This document shows positions 1-6,433 of a stretch of 9,075 bases of DNA, one piece after another. The position numbers and the translations under genes are program-made. The stretch is from Thermoleophilia bacterium. GTDB taxonomy: Bacteria; Actinomycetota; Thermoleophilia; RBG-16-64-13. The notes under the pieces are model-generated. The model searched no databases. It worked only from the letters and a program-made list of their open reading frames with translations, and was not told the origin of the DNA. Position 1 is the first letter of the stretch, and each line of letters opens with the position of its first letter. The stretch is from positions 1 to 9,075 of the forward strand of contig JAFGIH010000514.1 of assembly GCA_016929985.1 (NCBI GenBank). The letters are read 5' to 3'.

Positions 1-1
1 C

Positions 2-331
2 CAAGAAGCCGCGGCCGCCGACCTGGTCATGCCCTCCAAGCTCACCGGGATGCTGGCCAGCGGCCGGCCGGTGGTGGCCGCCAGCGCACAGGGCACCGAG
101 ATAGCCGCGGCGGTGGAGGGAAGCGGCCTGATCTCCCCGCCCGGCGACGAGGAAGCGATGGCAGACTCCATCCGCCGCCTCGTGCACGACCCGGATCTTC
201 GCGCCCGCTTGGGCGCCAACGGGCGGAGCTACGCGGAGGAGCATCTCTCGCGTGACAAGATACTCACGAGCTTCGAGACCGCACTGAAGCAGTTGGTGCT
301 CGACAAGCGCGACATCGGTCGAGAGCCCTGA
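2..331 (+). CDS. Glycosyltransferase family 4-type, C-terminal fragment
   Basis: This is the C-terminal 109 residues of a protein whose start lies left of the window; the frame is open from base 2. The segment ADLVMPSKLTGMLASGRPVV followed by GTE matches the nucleotide-sugar-binding C-terminal domain of GT-B glycosyltransferases of the GT4/WcaI-like group, where a P-S-K-x(5-6)-A-x-G-R-P stretch precedes a conserved G-T-E. The tail SGLISPPGDEEAMADSIRRL, then a helix-rich end, is the usual final domain in which one helix packs back on the N-terminal domain. GT4 enzymes transfer a sugar from a nucleotide donor to a lipid-linked or growing glycan at the cytoplasmic membrane face. The neighbouring methyltransferase and GDP-mannose gene fit a polysaccharide assembly role. 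Donor and acceptor cannot be told from this fragment. The family call is firm; the WcaI resemblance is from memory of the motif. Confidence 0.85.
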   Translation, partial: QEAAAADLVMPSKLTGMLASGRPVVAASAQGTEIAAAVEGSGLISPPGDEEAMADSIRRLVHDPDLRARLGANGRSYAEEHLSRDKILTSFETALKQLVLDKRDIGREP

Positions 332-343
332 GGAGCAGAGAGA

Positions 344-1060
344 ATGGATCCCGACGGGGAAACATGGTTCACAGCCCAGCAGCTCGTCGACCGGTTCTTC
401 TCGCAGCCGGATCGTCGCCGGATCCTCGACGCCGGTTGTGGGTCGGGTGAACACGTTCGCTTCTCCCCGGACGCCCGAGTTGTTGGAATCGACATCTCCC
501 CGGAGCAACTGCAGAAGAACCCGTACCTCGATGAGCGGATTGCCGCGGACCTGCAGACCTGCGATTTGAGCGGCTACTCGTTCGACGGAATACTCTGCTG
601 GTACGTCTTGGAACACCTCGACAGGCCTGGAGCGGCACTCGAGAGACTCATGGGTGCCCTGGCGCCCGGCGGTGTCCTCTTGCTCGCGTGCCCGAATCCG
701 TACTCGCTCAAAGGAATGCTGACCCGTCTTCTGCCGCATTCGCTGCACGTCTGGTTCTACAAGCGTCTTCTGCACGACGAGAACGCCGGCCAGGAAGGCC
801 GCGCGCCGTTTCGCACCGTCATGAGCAGAGAGATGACCCCCGCCAATATCCGGGCGCTGGCGGCTCGCCATCACCTCGCGCTGGAGCTGGAGACCGGGTT
901 CGATTGGGCGCGGGCCACGAGGCGGAAAGGGCCCGGCGCTCTGCTCAAATCGGTTGGATTCGCACTGGAGGCTCCCAGCCGTGTCGTCAGCATCGTCAGC
1001 CAAGGCCGATACCGGCCGGATCTGAGCGAGTACAGCTACGTCTTCCGGAGGACCGCGTGA
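344..1060 (+). CDS. Class I SAM-dependent methyltransferase (Methyltransf_11/23 type)
   Basis: The product has 238 residues. SAM-binding motif I is ILDAGCGSG at residues 27-35. The acidic residue ending strand beta2 is D50 in VVGIDIS. The post-motif II segment is WYVLEHLDRP (about 86-95), followed by LAPGGVLLLACPNPYS, which is typical of Methyltransf_11/23 proteins in glycan clusters. There is no membrane segment, so it is cytoplasmic. The ATG follows AGGAG (331-335) with 8 bases between, and starts 12 bases after the glycosyltransferase stop. Its own stop overlaps the manC start (GTGA at 1057-1060), so the genes are probably co-transcribed and translationally coupled. The likely role is O-methylation of a sugar or glycan intermediate; the acceptor is not deducible. 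Base composition looks somewhat lower in GC than the following gene: a hand count of 541-600 gives about 60% GC, against about 83% for 1201-1260, although the latter lies in a biased insert. Confidence 0.87.
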   Translation: MDPDGETWFTAQQLVDRFFSQPDRRRILDAGCGSGEHVRFSPDARVVGIDISPEQLQKNPYLDERIAADLQTCDLSGYSFDGILCWYVLEHLDRPGAALERLMGALAPGGVLLLACPNPYSLKGMLTRLLPHSLHVWFYKRLLHDENAGQEGRAPFRTVMSREMTPANIRALAARHHLALELETGFDWARATRRKGPGALLKSVGFALEAPSRVVSIVSQGRYRPDLSEYSYVFRRTA

Positions 1061-2697
1061 TCATACAACCTGTCATCCTCGCCGGCGGCTCCGGCACCCG
1101 GCTCTGGCCGGCTTCGCGCCAGAGCCACCCCAAGCAGTTGCTGGCTCTGGTGGGCGACCACACCTTCCTGCAAGAGACGGCGCTGCGGCTAAGGACGCTC
1201 GGTGAGGCCGCGGCGGCGGAAGCGGCCCGCGACGGCGCCCCAGCGGCCAAGACAGCCGCGGGGGCCAAAGCCGGCCCCGCGCCCGGCGGCGCCCTCACGG
1301 TCGCCGAGCCCATCGTGGTCACCAGCGAGGACTACCGTTTCATGGTGGCCGATCAACTGCGGGACGTGGGCGTCACGGCCCCCCGCATCGTGCTCGAGCC
1401 TGTGGGCCGCAACACGGCGCCGGCCCTCACGGTGGCCGCGCTCCTACCCAACGGCAACGGGGCCGGCAGCCACGACCCGGGTGACGCCGGGGCGGCCGAT
1501 CCGGTGCTCTTGGTGGCGCCCTCCGATCACCTCATTCGCGACGTCCCCGCCTTCCTCGCGGCCGTCGCCGAAGGCGCCGCCCAGGCCGAGTCGGGGCTGC
1601 TGGTCACCTTCGGCATCGTTCCCGACCGACCTGAGACCGGCTACGGCTACATCCGCGTGGACGGGCCCCTCCCGGGGGCCTCAACCGCGTGCGTGCTGGC
1701 CGGCTTCACTGAGAAGCCCGACGCAGCCACCGCGGCGGACTACCTGGGCTCCGGCGACTATCTGTGGAACAGCGGCATCTTCATGGTCAAGCGTTCCGTG
1801 TGGCTGGCCGCCATCGAGCGCTACCGGCCCGATATCCTGGACGCCTGCCGCAAAGCGCTGGAGGGTCGCGACACCGACGGGCTCTTCGTGCGTATGGACG
1901 CGGACGCTTTCGCCGCCTGTCCGGCGGATTCCATCGACTACGCCGTCATGGAGAGAGTCGGCGCCGCGCAGAACGCAGCGGCGGCGGGGGCGGCGACGCC
2001 CGCCGCGGCGCCCCCACAGGCCTCAGCCCCCGGTGGCGCCCCCGCCCAGGCCGTAGTGGTGCCGCTGGACGCCGGCTGGTCCGACGTCGGCGCCTGGGGA
2101 GCCCTCTGGGCGGTCTGCCCCCACGACGACTCCGGCAACGTGGCCCAAGGAGACGTCATTCTTGAAGACACCCGGGACACCTTGGTGCACGCCGATTCTC
2201 GTCTGGTCACGGTGCTCGGCGCCGACGGCCTGGTGGTGGTCGAGACCGCCGATGCCGTACTGGTGGCGTCCAAGGACAAGACCGAGGACCTCAAGCGGCT
2301 GGTCGCCCACGTCCACGACGGCCATGCCGAGATCACCATCCACCACCGCCGCATACACCGGCCCTGGGGCCGCTTCGACTCCGTCGACAGCGGGGAACGC
2401 TTCCAAGTCAAGCACATCGTGGTCAGCCCCGGAGCATCCTTGAGCCTACAGCTCCACCACCACCGGGCCGAGCACTGGGTGGTGGTGCGCGGTGTGGCCG
2501 AGGTCACCTGCGGCGACAAGACCTTCCGCCTGAGCGAGGACGAGTCCACCTACGTGCCCCTGGGCACTCCTCACCGCCTGGCCAACCCGGGACCCGAGCC
2601 GCTGGAGATCATCGAGGTGCAGTCGGGCGACTACCTGGGCGAGGACGACATCGTCCGCCTGGACGACGTGTACGGACGGCTGGACGAGCGGAACTAG
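1057..2697 (+). CDS. manC: Bifunctional mannose-1-phosphate guanylyltransferase / mannose-6-phosphate isomerase (type II PMI)
   Basis: The product has 546 residues and should supply GDP-mannose: mannose-1-P plus GTP gives GDP-mannose, and the C-terminal domain interconverts fructose-6-P and mannose-6-P. The N-terminal nucleotidyltransferase shows the pyrophosphorylase signature GGSGTRLWPASR (about 10-21), LEPVGRNTAPA, the PSDH segment and the FTEKP sugar-binding motif. WNSGIF and DAGWSDVGAW also match ManC. The C-terminal cupin carries the type II PMI zinc-site segment LQLHHHRAEHWVVV and ends DDIVRLDDVYGR as usual. I chose GTG 1057 because GGAGG (1047-1051) lies 5 bases upstream and the protein then begins at the family's normal N-terminus (VIIQPVILAGG); the longer upstream frame runs through the methyltransferase. 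It overlaps that gene by four bases. Oddity: three Ala/Gly/Pro-rich insertions near residues 50-80, 131-149 and 303-332 make it about 68 residues longer than the 478-residue E. coli ManC, while all catalytic motifs are intact. Confidence 0.95.
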   Translation: MIIQPVILAGGSGTRLWPASRQSHPKQLLALVGDHTFLQETALRLRTLGEAAAAEAARDGAPAAKTAAGAKAGPAPGGALTVAEPIVVTSEDYRFMVADQLRDVGVTAPRIVLEPVGRNTAPALTVAALLPNGNGAGSHDPGDAGAADPVLLVAPSDHLIRDVPAFLAAVAEGAAQAESGLLVTFGIVPDRPETGYGYIRVDGPLPGASTACVLAGFTEKPDAATAADYLGSGDYLWNSGIFMVKRSVWLAAIERYRPDILDACRKALEGRDTDGLFVRMDADAFAACPADSIDYAVMERVGAAQNAAAAGAATPAAAPPQASAPGGAPAQAVVVPLDAGWSDVGAWGALWAVCPHDDSGNVAQGDVILEDTRDTLVHADSRLVTVLGADGLVVVETADAVLVASKDKTEDLKRLVAHVHDGHAEITIHHRRIHRPWGRFDSVDSGERFQVKHIVVSPGASLSLQLHHHRAEHWVVVRGVAEVTCGDKTFRLSEDESTYVPLGTPHRLANPGPEPLEIIEVQSGDYLGEDDIVRLDDVYGRLDERN

Positions 2698-2751
2698 GCG
2701 GCCGGGAGGCCAGCCTCCAACCAAGGTCGGTCGGAATCCTTCGCGGGCCGC
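2698..2751 (+). terminator. Possible stem-loop at the 3' end of manC (weak terminator candidate)
   Basis: Directly after the manC stop, GCGGCC (2698-2703) can pair with GGCCGC (2746-2751). Inside this, GGAGG (2705-2709) pairs with CCTCC (2714-2718) around a 4-base loop. No T-run follows, so this is not a classical intrinsic terminator, and 5-6 bp stems arise easily by chance at this GC content. It is listed because it lies between manC and the separately controlled toxin-antitoxin pair, where a transcript end would be expected. The rest of 2752-2813 shows nothing clear. Confidence 0.2.
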
Positions 2752-2813
2752 TGGGATCATGAGCGTGCTTGCATCGTCACTGCGTTCTGCACGAGGAGCC
2801 GCCCATGCTAGGA

Positions 2814-2834
2814 TATACGTGCATTACACGTATA
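2814..2834. promoter_or_regulatory. Inverted repeat, candidate toxin-antitoxin operator
   Basis: TATACGTG (2814-2821) and CACGTATA (2827-2834) form a perfect 8-bp inverted repeat around a 5-base spacer. It is AT-rich against a GC-rich background and ends 12 bases before the antitoxin ATG at 2847. Ribbon-helix-helix antitoxins, usually with their toxin, repress their own operon by binding such palindromes over the promoter. A -10-like TAGGAT (2809-2814) abuts the repeat, but I see no good -35, so the promoter itself is uncertain. The right arm also touches the ribosome-binding site AGGGG (2834-2838). Confidence 0.6.
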
Positions 2835-2846
2835 GGGGATGACTTC

Positions 2847-3089
2847 ATGAGGAAGAAGCTCACCATCACCGTCGCCGAGGACGTGTACGACGGTCTGCAC
2901 AGCGTCATAGGATGCAGGAATATCAGCATGTTCCTGGAGACACTGGCCAGGCCGCATGTGGTCGCAGCGGATCTGGATGCCGCCTACGCCGACATGGCCT
3001 CTCACGGGACTCGAGAGCGTGAGGCGCTGGAGTGGGCGGAAGCGGGGATCGCCGACTTCGGCCTCGAGGACGGCTGTGCGGCGGGGTGA
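2847..3089 (+). CDS. Type II toxin-antitoxin system antitoxin, ribbon-helix-helix (CopG/MazE-like)
   Basis: The product has 80 residues. The N-terminal MRKKLTITVAEDVYDGLHSV resembles the beta-strand and first helix of a ribbon-helix-helix DNA-binding domain, with ISMFLETLARPHVV as the second helix (about residues 26-39). The acidic, Ala-rich C-terminal half (about 41-75, DLDAAYADM to ALEWAEAGIADF) is the expected toxin-wrapping tail. The pattern is that of antitoxins paired with PemK/MazF toxins. ATG 2847 was chosen because AGGGG (2834-2838) lies 8 bases upstream and the protein then starts directly at the DNA-binding strand; in-frame ATGs further upstream would extend it through the inverted-repeat operator. 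It overlaps the toxin gene by 14 bases, the normal antitoxin-first order with coupling. It should neutralise the downstream RNase and repress its own promoter. Confidence 0.85.
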   Translation: MRKKLTITVAEDVYDGLHSVIGCRNISMFLETLARPHVVAADLDAAYADMASHGTREREALEWAEAGIADFGLEDGCAAG

Positions 3090-3426
3090 GGTGTGGTGGG
3101 TGGCCTTTGGGCCCTCATACGGCGGCGAGATCAGGAAGGACCGACCGGCGATCATCGTCAGCAACGATGCCTCCAACCGCCACCTGAACCGGGTACAGAT
3201 AGTACCGCTCACCAGCAACACCGAACGCGTGTACCCCAGTGACGCCCTGGTGACCCTCGCCGGTACACCCATCAAGGCCATGGCCGACCAGTTGACCACC
3301 GTCGCCAAGAGCCGCCTCACCCACCCGGCCGGCGTTGTCTCGCCTGCCGACCTCCGACGGGTGGAGCAGGCCATCAGAGTGCAACTCAGTCTGGGGAATG
3401 CCGGGTCGGCGGTCGCCGACGTCTGA
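3076..3426 (+). CDS. mazF: MazF/PemK-family endoribonuclease toxin
   Basis: The product has 116 residues, the usual size for this family. RRGEVWWVAFGPSYGGEIRK followed by DRPAIIVSND (about 2-31) is the N-terminal signature (RGEVWxVdf.P..G.E....RPaviis.d). R23 in the DRP segment and T46/S47 in IVPLTSN correspond by position to the catalytic Arg and Thr/Ser of MazF. IKAMADQLTTVAKSRL matches the conserved region around the DQ motif, and the final helix is LRRVEQAIRVQLSL. The family cleaves single-stranded RNA, often mRNA, at short specific sites; the site here cannot be predicted. GTG 3076 lies inside the antitoxin gene and gives the family's standard N-terminus, although the open frame continues further upstream. 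The key residues are intact and the frame is complete, so I expect an active toxin. The gene interrupts the glycan cluster rather than forming part of its pathway. Confidence 0.9.
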   Translation: MRRGEVWWVAFGPSYGGEIRKDRPAIIVSNDASNRHLNRVQIVPLTSNTERVYPSDALVTLAGTPIKAMADQLTTVAKSRLTHPAGVVSPADLRRVEQAIRVQLSLGNAGSAVADV

Positions 3427-3430
3427 GTAG

Positions 3431-3556
3431 CGGCCCGGGGTGCGACTCGCCGCGGCGAAGGCGGCGCGTATTCTCCCCGCCCTCGGCGTCAAGAAGTACC
3501 CATTCGACCGACGTGGATCCACAGGAAAGCGGGAAGCGATGGTGAAACTGGAATGA
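3431..3556 (+). other. Short open frame between the toxin and aminotransferase genes, possible gene remnant
   Basis: The 173 bases between the toxin stop and the aminotransferase start contain no obvious gene. One forward frame is open from 3431 to TGA 3554-3556. From GTG 3440 it would read VRLAAAKAARILPALGVKKY and end GKREAMVKLE. The amphipathic, protein-like character hints at the tail of a decayed gene, but there is no ribosome-binding site and I recognise no family. It could equally be non-coding DNA flanking the toxin-antitoxin insertion. No clear promoter for the downstream operon was found; the only useful signal is the ribosome-binding site GGAGG at 3587-3591. Confidence 0.15.
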
Positions 3557-3599
3557 TTGATCGCACCCTATCCTCGCCTCGGACGCGGAGGTCGTCACC

Positions 3600-4703
3600 G
3601 TGCAAGTGCCGTTCGTCGATCTGAAGACCCAGGGGAAGGGTCTGCTCCCCGACTATCAGGCCGTGCTGACCTCCGTGGTCGAGCGCGCCGCCTACATCAT
3701 GGGACCGGATCTGGCCGATTTCGAACAGGAGTTCGCCCGGTTCTGCGCCTCTCCCTACGCCGTAGGCGTGAGCTCGGGCACCGACGCTCTCATCCTCGCC
3801 TACAAGGCGGCCGGCGTTGGTCCCGGCGATGAGGTCATCGTCCCGGCCAACACCTTCCTGGCCACGGCCGAAGCGGTCACCCACCTGGGCGCCACTCCGG
3901 TGCCGGTGGACGTTCTCCCCGACACCGCCAACATCGACCCGGCCGCCGTCGAAGCGGCGATCACCTCCCGCACCAGAGCCGTTGTCCCGGTGCACCTTTT
4001 CGGCCAGCCTGCCGATATGGATAGTGTGAACGAGATCGCCCACACGCACGGACTCGCGGTCGTCGAGGACGCCTGCCAGGCCCACGGCGCCACTCTGGGG
4101 GGACGGCCCACGGGATCGCTTGGCGACATCGCCGCTTTCAGCTTCTACCCCGGCAAGAACCTGGGCGCCCTGGGCGACGGCGGAGCCGTCACCACCGCCG
4201 ATGCGGATATGGCCGAGCGGGTGCGGGTGCTACGCAACCACGGCGAGAAGACCAAGTCCAACCACGTGGAGGTGGGCTACTGCTTCCGTCTGGACAACCT
4301 GCAGGCCGCGTTTCTGCGCATCAAGCTGAAGCGCCTGCCCACGTGGAACAAGGCCCGCCGCGCCGCCGCCAAGCGCTACGACGAGCTGCTGGCCGGCGTT
4401 TCCGGAGTGACGCCTATGAGCGAGCGCGCCGATGTGGAGGCCGTCTACCACCTCTACGTGGTGCAGGTGGACGATCGCGACGCCGTGCGGGCCAAGCTCG
4501 ACGGCGCCGGCATCGGCACGGGCATCCACTATCCCAAGCCCATCCACCTACAGCCCGCGTACGCACACCTGGGCCACAAGCCGGGGGCTTTCCCGGTGTC
4601 GGAGAGTCTGGCCGAGCGTATCCTTTCGCTGCCCATGTTTCCCGAGATCACCTCGGAGCAGATAGACTACGTGGTGGAGCAGCTCGCGGAAGCGGTGGCA
4701 TGA
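3600..4703 (+). CDS. DegT/DnrJ/EryC1/StrS-family PLP-dependent sugar aminotransferase
   Basis: The product has 367 residues, normal for the family. It opens with QVPFVDLKTQ, the standard start of nucleotide-sugar aminotransferases. The phosphate-binding loop is SSGTDAL (about 58-64). EDACQAHGA supplies D157, which contacts the pyridine nitrogen, Q160 and H162. The Schiff-base lysine is K186 in FSFYPGKNLGALGDGG. NHGEK and the FRLDNLQAAFLRIKLKRL segment are also conserved. It should transfer an amino group from glutamate to a keto nucleotide sugar in the cytoplasm. The two genes that follow, a dehydrogenase and a beta-helix acyltransferase, suggest the 3-keto sugar route of WbpE/WlbE, but FdtB/QdtB-type enzymes acting on dTDP-3-keto-6-deoxyhexoses cannot be excluded from sequence alone. 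GTG 3600 follows GGAGG (3587-3591) with 8 bases between. It is the first gene of the right-hand block, 30 bases before the next. Confidence 0.93.
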   Translation: MQVPFVDLKTQGKGLLPDYQAVLTSVVERAAYIMGPDLADFEQEFARFCASPYAVGVSSGTDALILAYKAAGVGPGDEVIVPANTFLATAEAVTHLGATPVPVDVLPDTANIDPAAVEAAITSRTRAVVPVHLFGQPADMDSVNEIAHTHGLAVVEDACQAHGATLGGRPTGSLGDIAAFSFYPGKNLGALGDGGAVTTADADMAERVRVLRNHGEKTKSNHVEVGYCFRLDNLQAAFLRIKLKRLPTWNKARRAAAKRYDELLAGVSGVTPMSERADVEAVYHLYVVQVDDRDAVRAKLDGAGIGTGIHYPKPIHLQPAYAHLGHKPGAFPVSESLAERILSLPMFPEITSEQIDYVVEQLAEAVA

Positions 4704-4733
4704 CGGAGACACCGGGATGACAGAGGCGGCGTC

Positions 4734-5774
4734 ATGAAGAAGGTAGCCATCATCGGCTACGGGTACTGGGGGCCCAACCTCCTGCGCAACTATATGGAAC
4801 TGGCCGGCGCCTGGGTCGAATGGGTGTGCGACAGCCGTCCCGAAGCCCTTGCCAAGGCCGCGTGCCGCTACCCGGCGGTGGCCGGCACCACCGACTACGA
4901 GCAGGTGCTCGCCGACCCCAAGGTGGACGCGGTGGTCATCGCCACCCCCATCTCCAGCCACTTCTCGCTGGCCAGAGCCGCACTGCTGGCCGGCAAGCAC
5001 GTATTCGTGGAGAAGCCCATGACCGGCGGCACCGCTGAGGCGCGGGAGCTGGTGGAGCTGGCCGCGTTGCGCGGGCTCACCCTCATGGTGGGCCACACCT
5101 TCGTCTTCAGCCCGCCGGTGCGCAAGGTCAAAGAGATCATCGACGCCGGTGAGTTGGGCGACATCTTCTTCATCACCTCGTCGCGTGTCAACCTGGGTCT
5201 GCACCAGAAGGACGTGAGTGTAGTGTGGGACCTCGCCCCTCACGATCTTTCGATCCTGCACTACTGGCTCGGCGAGACTCCCAGTACCGTCTCCGTAGCC
5301 GGACGGGCCTGCATCAACCCCGGCATACCGGATGTGGCCTTCATCAACCTGCGCTTCCCCTCCGGCATCCTGGCCGAGCTGGAGGTAGCCTGGCTCTCGC
5401 CGGTCAAGCTGCGCCGCACCGTGGTGGTGGGGAGCAAGAAGATGCTCCTCTACGACGACACCGAGAGCGTGGAGAAGGTCAAGATCTTCGACCACGGCGT
5501 CGATTTTCGGGACCCTGAGACGTTTGGGGAGTACCAGCTCTCGTACCGCACCGGCGACATCCTTTCGCCCAAAGTGGGCGGGAGCGAGCCGCTCTTCGTG
5601 GAGGCCTCCCATTTCATCGAGTGCCTGGAGACGAGTACGCCACCCATCACCGATGGCGCCGCCGGTCTGGCGGTAGTGGCCTCACTCGAAGCCGCCGATT
5701 GGTCGCTGCGCAACGACGGCGCGAGCCAGACCATCGGCCTGCCGGTCCCGGCGACGGGAGACGCGGGCTCATGA
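4734..5774 (+). CDS. Gfo/Idh/MocA-family NAD(P)-dependent oxidoreductase, probable nucleotide-sugar dehydrogenase
   Basis: The product has 346 residues. The Rossmann motif is G8-Y-G10-Y-W-G13 in VAIIGYGYWGPNLLRN. DAVVIATPISSHFSLA follows, then the family's catalytic lysine motif FVEKPMT (E93-K94-P95). The C-terminal alpha/beta domain has WDLAPHDLSILHYWL, where D166 and H170 match the usual D-x3-H catalytic pair. In the WlbA/WbpB branch such enzymes oxidise C3 of UDP-GlcNAc(A) to a 3-keto sugar for the partner aminotransferase. GnnA, the UDP-GlcNAc 3-dehydrogenase of lipid A diamino sugar synthesis, is a related alternative. The order here (aminotransferase, dehydrogenase, acyltransferase) supports a C3-amino sugar pathway, but the substrate is inferred from neighbours. 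The ribosome-binding site is weak (GAGGCGG near 4723-4729). The stop overlaps the next start (ATGA at 5771-5774), implying coupled translation. Confidence 0.9.
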   Translation: MKKVAIIGYGYWGPNLLRNYMELAGAWVEWVCDSRPEALAKAACRYPAVAGTTDYEQVLADPKVDAVVIATPISSHFSLARAALLAGKHVFVEKPMTGGTAEARELVELAALRGLTLMVGHTFVFSPPVRKVKEIIDAGELGDIFFITSSRVNLGLHQKDVSVVWDLAPHDLSILHYWLGETPSTVSVAGRACINPGIPDVAFINLRFPSGILAELEVAWLSPVKLRRTVVVGSKKMLLYDDTESVEKVKIFDHGVDFRDPETFGEYQLSYRTGDILSPKVGGSEPLFVEASHFIECLETSTPPITDGAAGLAVVASLEAADWSLRNDGASQTIGLPVPATGDAGS

Positions 5775-6433
5775 GCGAGTTCGCCCCCGGCGTCCAGCTC
5801 GCCCCCGGCGCGGAGATCGGCCCCGGAGCCGACCTGCAGCCGCCCTGCATCATCGGCAAGGCGCCGCGGGGCGCGGCCGAGGGAGAGCTCCCCTTGCGCA
5901 TCGGCGCCCACGCCACCGTGCGCCCCTTCACCACCATCTACGCGGGCAACGTCATCGGCGACCGGCTGCAGACCGGCCAGGGCGCGTCCGTCCGCGAGGA
6001 CAACGTGCTGGGCGATGACGTCTCGGTGGGCACCAACGCAGTCCTTGAGTTCGGCAACCGCATCGGTGACCGGGTGCGCATCCATTCCGGCTGCTTCTTG
6101 GAAATGGTGACCATCGAGGACGATGTCTTCGTGGGGCCGAACGTGGTCTTCACCGACGATCCGCATCCCATGAACTGTCCCCGCTACAAGGAGTGCAAAG
6201 GCGGCCCGATAGTGCGCCGCTTGGCCCGCATCGGGGCAAACAGCACCATCCTGCCCGGAGTCGAGATAGGCGAGAACTCGCTCGTGGGCGCCGGGTCTGT
6301 GGTAGTGCGCGACGTCCCCCCCGGCGCCGTGGTCGCCGGCAGCCCCGCCCGGGTGATCAAGCAGGTGAGCGACCTCACCTGTCCCCCTGGGTTCTTCGCC
6401 CATCCCTATGACTGGGAGCCGTACCGTCAGTGA
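5771..6433 (+). CDS. Left-handed beta-helix (hexapeptide repeat) sugar N-acyltransferase
   Basis: The product has 220 residues. Imperfect hexapeptide repeats with I/V/L at every sixth position run almost from the N-terminus (FAPGVQLAPGAEIGPGADL) and resume in IGDRLQTGQGASVREDNVLG, VSVGTNAVLEFGNRIGDRVR and ARIGANSTILPGVEIGENSL. VVFTDDPHP (V125-P133) sits where WbpD/WlbB-type acetyltransferases have their external loop with T-N-D and a catalytic His. The helix ends with the classical VVAGSPARVI closure and a short tail. It should work as a cytoplasmic trimer transferring acetyl, or another acyl group, from acyl-CoA to the amino sugar made by the two preceding genes. It is joined by four-base overlaps to the dehydrogenase upstream and to the ligase-like gene downstream (GTGA at 6430-6433). 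Acyl donor and exact sugar are unproven; the fold and general activity are clear. Confidence 0.9.
   Translation: MSEFAPGVQLAPGAEIGPGADLQPPCIIGKAPRGAAEGELPLRIGAHATVRPFTTIYAGNVIGDRLQTGQGASVREDNVLGDDVSVGTNAVLEFGNRIGDRVRIHSGCFLEMVTIEDDVFVGPNVVFTDDPHPMNCPRYKECKGGPIVRRLARIGANSTILPGVEIGENSLVGAGSVVVRDVPPGAVVAGSPARVIKQVSDLTCPPGFFAHPYDWEPYRQ

Noticed and set aside
688..1056. N-terminal extension of manC in the same frame
   Set aside because: It overlaps most of the methyltransferase gene, is Arg-rich and unlike ManC. The GTG at 1057 with a ribosome-binding site gives the normal N-terminus.
1202..2056. Second forward open frame within manC, Arg/Pro/Ser-rich
   Set aside because: It is a +1 frame shadow of GC-rich manC codons; the composition is typical of a shifted frame.
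2769..2846. Longer antitoxin beginning at an upstream in-frame start
   Set aside because: The extra residues precede the normal ribbon-helix-helix start and would translate through the palindrome. The ATG at 2847 has a well-placed ribosome-binding site.
2956..3075. Upstream extension of the toxin frame
   Set aside because: It lies inside the antitoxin gene in another frame, and MazF proteins start at the RRGEVW segment.
4548..5612. Long minus-strand open frame (354 codons) opposite the aminotransferase end and the dehydrogenase
   Set aside because: It lies antisense to two genes with clear family motifs and has a His/Gly/Asp-rich composition with no domain. High GC produces such open antisense frames by chance.
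5450..6403. Minus-strand open frame opposite the dehydrogenase end and the acyltransferase
   Set aside because: It is antisense to two well-supported genes, has biased low-information composition and no recognisable motif.
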